From assembly GCA_945876665.1 (NCBI GenBank), contig CAMCPC010000039.1, positions 1 through 8,536 of the forward strand: DNA of 8,536 nucleotides, in the 5' to 3' direction. The notes under the pieces were generated by a model. The model saw only the letters and a list, made by a program, of their open reading frames with translations. It did no database searches and was not told where the DNA came from. The stretch's first letter is position 1; each line of letters begins with the position of its first letter. Shown here piece after piece: positions 7,157 to 8,536 of this stretch. The stretch comes from an uncultured Oscillospiraceae bacterium. GTDB lineage: Bacteria > Bacillota > Clostridia > UBA1381. The translations under genes and the position numbers were made by a program.

Positions 7157-8310
7157 TCTTTCTCACCACTTATCACAAATACAGGGTTCTGCGCGGTCAT
7201 CATGTTGTATCCCGCAACCTTTCTGCCGTATGCGGCGCTTATCTGCGTGACCTCGTATGTATACCCTTGCTCGTCAAAGGCTTTTAGTGTCCCCTCAAGT
7301 GTTTCAAGCGTTATCGCATTTACCACCACTTTCGGACAATCGCATTTTCTTATTATTTCCGCAATATTCCCTGACGAGCCGCCTATAAACACCTTGTCCG
7401 CCTTTGGCAGTCCGTCAAGCGCGACGGGCGCTTCGCCCTGTATCACTTCTATATTGTCCGCCATAAATTTTACAGCGTTTTCCTCAATCAGTTCCGCCGC
7501 GTCACTCTTTTTTTCAACAGCGTACACCTTGCCTTTTGGACACAACAGCGCCATTTCAATGCTTACTGAGCCTGTGCCTGCGCCTATGTCATAGCAGATG
7601 TCGTCAGGTTTGATTTCAAGCTTGGATATACTCACCGCTCTGACGGAGGATTTTGTCATAGGCGCTTTACCTGTGATAAATTCATCATCACTTATTCCGA
7701 TTCTTACATGGTTATCATAATTTTCATTAACTATTATCATAACGCTCAAGGGCGCGATTTCCGTTTCCGCAAAATCTGCCGCTTTTCCATGCAGTATTCT
7801 TTCATTTTCATATGACAGATTTTCACCGATATATACCTCGGCATCTCCCAACCCAAAACGGCAGAGCTTTTTGCATGGATTTTCACCCAACAGCACAAAG
7901 GTCTTTTTGTGTCCCCTTACCTCGCTTACAATATTACATTCCCTGCCATGCATACTTACGATATTCATATCGTCATAGGCAAGTCCGGTTTTGGCGCTGA
8001 AGTACGAAACACAGCTTATACCCGCCTCAATCTGCGCTGCAGGAAACAGCTTTAAAAGTTTCTTTGCGCCGCTGAAAAATGAAGCGTCGCCCGAAAACAG
8101 CACCGCCGTATTTTCACATGGATTATTTTTAATAATCTCCGCAATTTTTTCAGCATTGTATTCGGAAAATACCTTTTTACCGCTGACCGCAAACGGATGG
8201 GTAACGCGCTTTGCACCGATTATAATATCAGCATTTTCAATTTTTTCCTTTGCCGAGACCGTTAGGGTTTTAGTGTCCCCCATCCCCGTTCCTATTATAA
8301 AAATGTTCAT
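7153..8310 (-). CDS. cbiET: Fused precorrin-6Y / cobalt-precorrin-7 C5,C15-methyltransferase and C12-decarboxylase (CbiE-CbiT)
   Basis: This fusion carries out the C5 and C15 methylations and the C12 acetate decarboxylation of the corrin ring, the job of CobL or of separate CbiE plus CbiT. Residues 1 to about 200 are CbiE, a tetrapyrrole-methylase fold: IIGTGMGDTKTLT (5-17), LFSGDASFFSG (71-81), and DMNIVSMHGRE (114-124). Residues about 205-385 are CbiT, a Rossmann methyltransferase: the entry segment GISDDEFITGKAPMTKSSVRA (205-225) and the SAM loop DIGAGTGSVSIE (241-252), then VFIGGSSGNI and NAITLETL. The 385 residues fit a CobL-type fusion. ATG 8310 follows the cbiJ stop after one base, with GGAG nearby in the cbiJ tail. 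Three copies of the dispersed DNA word lie in the gene, encoding GDTK (11-14), RGHK (132-135) and EGTLK (339-343). Confidence 0.95.
   Translation of the reverse strand: MNIFIIGTGMGDTKTLTVSAKEKIENADIIIGAKRVTHPFAVSGKKVFSEYNAEKIAEIIKNNPCENTAVLFSGDASFFSGAKKLLKLFPAAQIEAGISCVSYFSAKTGLAYDDMNIVSMHGRECNIVSEVRGHKKTFVLLGENPCKKLCRFGLGDAEVYIGENLSYENERILHGKAADFAETEIAPLSVMIIVNENYDNHVRIGISDDEFITGKAPMTKSSVRAVSISKLEIKPDDICYDIGAGTGSVSIEMALLCPKGKVYAVEKKSDAAELIEENAVKFMADNIEVIQGEAPVALDGLPKADKVFIGGSSGNIAEIIRKCDCPKVVVNAITLETLEGTLKAFDEQGYTYEVTQISAAYGRKVAGYNMMTAQNPVFVISGEKE
7275..7295 (-). repeat. Dispersed DNA word with extended flank, cbiET copy in the CbiT half
   Basis: Contains GGGGACACTAAAA on the coding strand, read as GTLK. 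The flank continues into CCTTTG. Compared with 7896-7917 it differs by one substitution and one single-base gap over 21 aligned bases. Confidence 0.75.
7896..7917 (-). repeat. Dispersed DNA word with extended flank, cbiET copy in the CbiE half
   Basis: Contains GGGGACACAAAAA on the coding strand, read in another phase as RGHKK. It pairs with the copy at 7275-7295, although the two encode unrelated peptides in different domains. Confidence 0.7.
8268..8280 (-). repeat. Dispersed DNA word, copy at the cbiET N-terminus
   Basis: Exact GGGGACACTAAAA on the coding strand, encoding GDTK at residues 11-14. It falls on the conserved GxGD...LT motif of tetrapyrrole methylases, where GD is required but TK is not. 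Confidence 0.7.
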
Positions 8311-8311
8311 A

Positions 8312-8536
8312 TTACAACCACTCCAAAATCAATTTTTCCGCTTCCGTAACCGTCACACCGTTTTCTTTAACAGGTCTTTCAATAATCACACATTCTGCAT
8401 TATTTTCTCTTGCAGCCTCAACCTTTTCCAAAAATCCGCCGCTTTTGCCTGTGCGCTTTGTGACGAGATATTTTATATCAAGCTCGCGTAGGAGCGCGCT
8501 GTTAAACTCCTTTGAAAACGGTCCCTGCATACATAT
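8312..8536 (-). CDS. cbiJ: Precorrin-6A reductase, C-terminal 74 residues (5' end beyond window)
   Basis: This is the tail of the NAD(P)H-dependent reductase that reduces (cobalt-)precorrin-6A to 6B, just before the CbiE/CbiT steps. The frame stays open to the right edge (it reads I-C before the first Met at 8530), so that Met is internal and not the start. The visible part contains MQGPFSKEFNSALL, LVTKRTGKSGGFLEK and VIIERP, which match the C-terminal domain of CbiJ/CobK, including the conserved QGPFS and the TKxSGxxGGFxEK segments. Full-length members are about 250 residues, so roughly 70% is missing. It is followed by cbiET after one base (TAATATG). Whether it uses cobalt-containing substrate (CbiJ) or metal-free substrate (CobK) cannot be told here. 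The CbiA/CbiP set and likely anaerobic host favour CbiJ. Confidence 0.9.
   Translation of the reverse strand: MCMQGPFSKEFNSALLRELDIKYLVTKRTGKSGGFLEKVEAARENNAECVIIERPVKENGVTVTEAEKLILEWL

Noticed and set aside
963..8280. CRISPR array or simple tandem repeat as an explanation of the GGGGACAC copies
   Set aside because: Spacing is irregular (tens of bases to over 2 kb), and the copies are inside conserved coding sequence.
7153..8310. CbiE-CbiT fusion as a novelty
   Set aside because: Fusions of these two enzymes (CobL type) are well known. The domain order and length here are normal.
7991..8491. Plus-strand open frame opposite cbiET/cbiJ (166 codons)
   Set aside because: It spans the junction of two real minus-strand genes and has no independent support.

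Overview
This window is a stretch of one cobalamin (vitamin B12) biosynthesis operon, with every gene on the minus strand. It lies between a truncated precorrin-6A reductase gene (cbiJ/cobK, right edge, 5' end missing) and a truncated cobyric acid synthase gene (cbiP/cobQ, left edge, 3' end missing). In transcription order the genes are cbiJ (partial), cbiET, cbiA, cobT, cobU, cobS, a short second cobU-like gene, cobC, cbiB, cobD and cbiP (partial). Base composition is in the mid-40s % GC where I counted. The Shine-Dalgarno sites are GGAGG-like. The protein sequences and the separate cobU/cobS/cobC set suggest an anaerobic Firmicute of the Clostridia (gut Oscillospiraceae or Lachnospiraceae type). 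That placement is inference from family resemblance only.

The genes cover several late blocks of the pathway. CbiJ and the fused CbiE-CbiT act on the corrin ring (C-20-deleted precorrin-6 reduction, C5/C15 methylation and decarboxylation). CbiA and CbiP amidate the ring side chains. CobD and CbiB make and attach the aminopropanol arm. CobU, CobT, CobC and CobS activate the cobinamide and the lower base and join them into the nucleotide loop. Earlier ring-building genes (cbiC, D, F, G, H, K, L) and a corrinoid adenosyltransferase are not in the window and may lie outside it.

The genes are packed almost without gaps. Four junctions overlap by 4 bp (three ATGA, one TTGA), others overlap by 8 or 13 bp, and the largest gap is 19 bp. 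There is no room for an internal promoter, terminator or riboswitch between genes. The operon's own promoter and any B12 riboswitch would lie beyond the right edge.

The most unusual signal is not a gene. A short DNA word, GGGGACACTAAA on the coding strand (TTTAGTGTCCCC on the plus strand), recurs through the coding sequences of cobD, cobC, cobT, cbiA and cbiET. The 7-mer GTGTCCC occurs 10 times on the plus strand, and I found no copy in the opposite orientation. The 11-mer TTTAGTGTCCC occurs 6 times. The word is read in all three codon phases. Two pairs of copies share longer flanks. It resembles an uptake-sequence-like or strand-oriented genome word, or traces of a REP-like small repeat, living inside otherwise normal genes.
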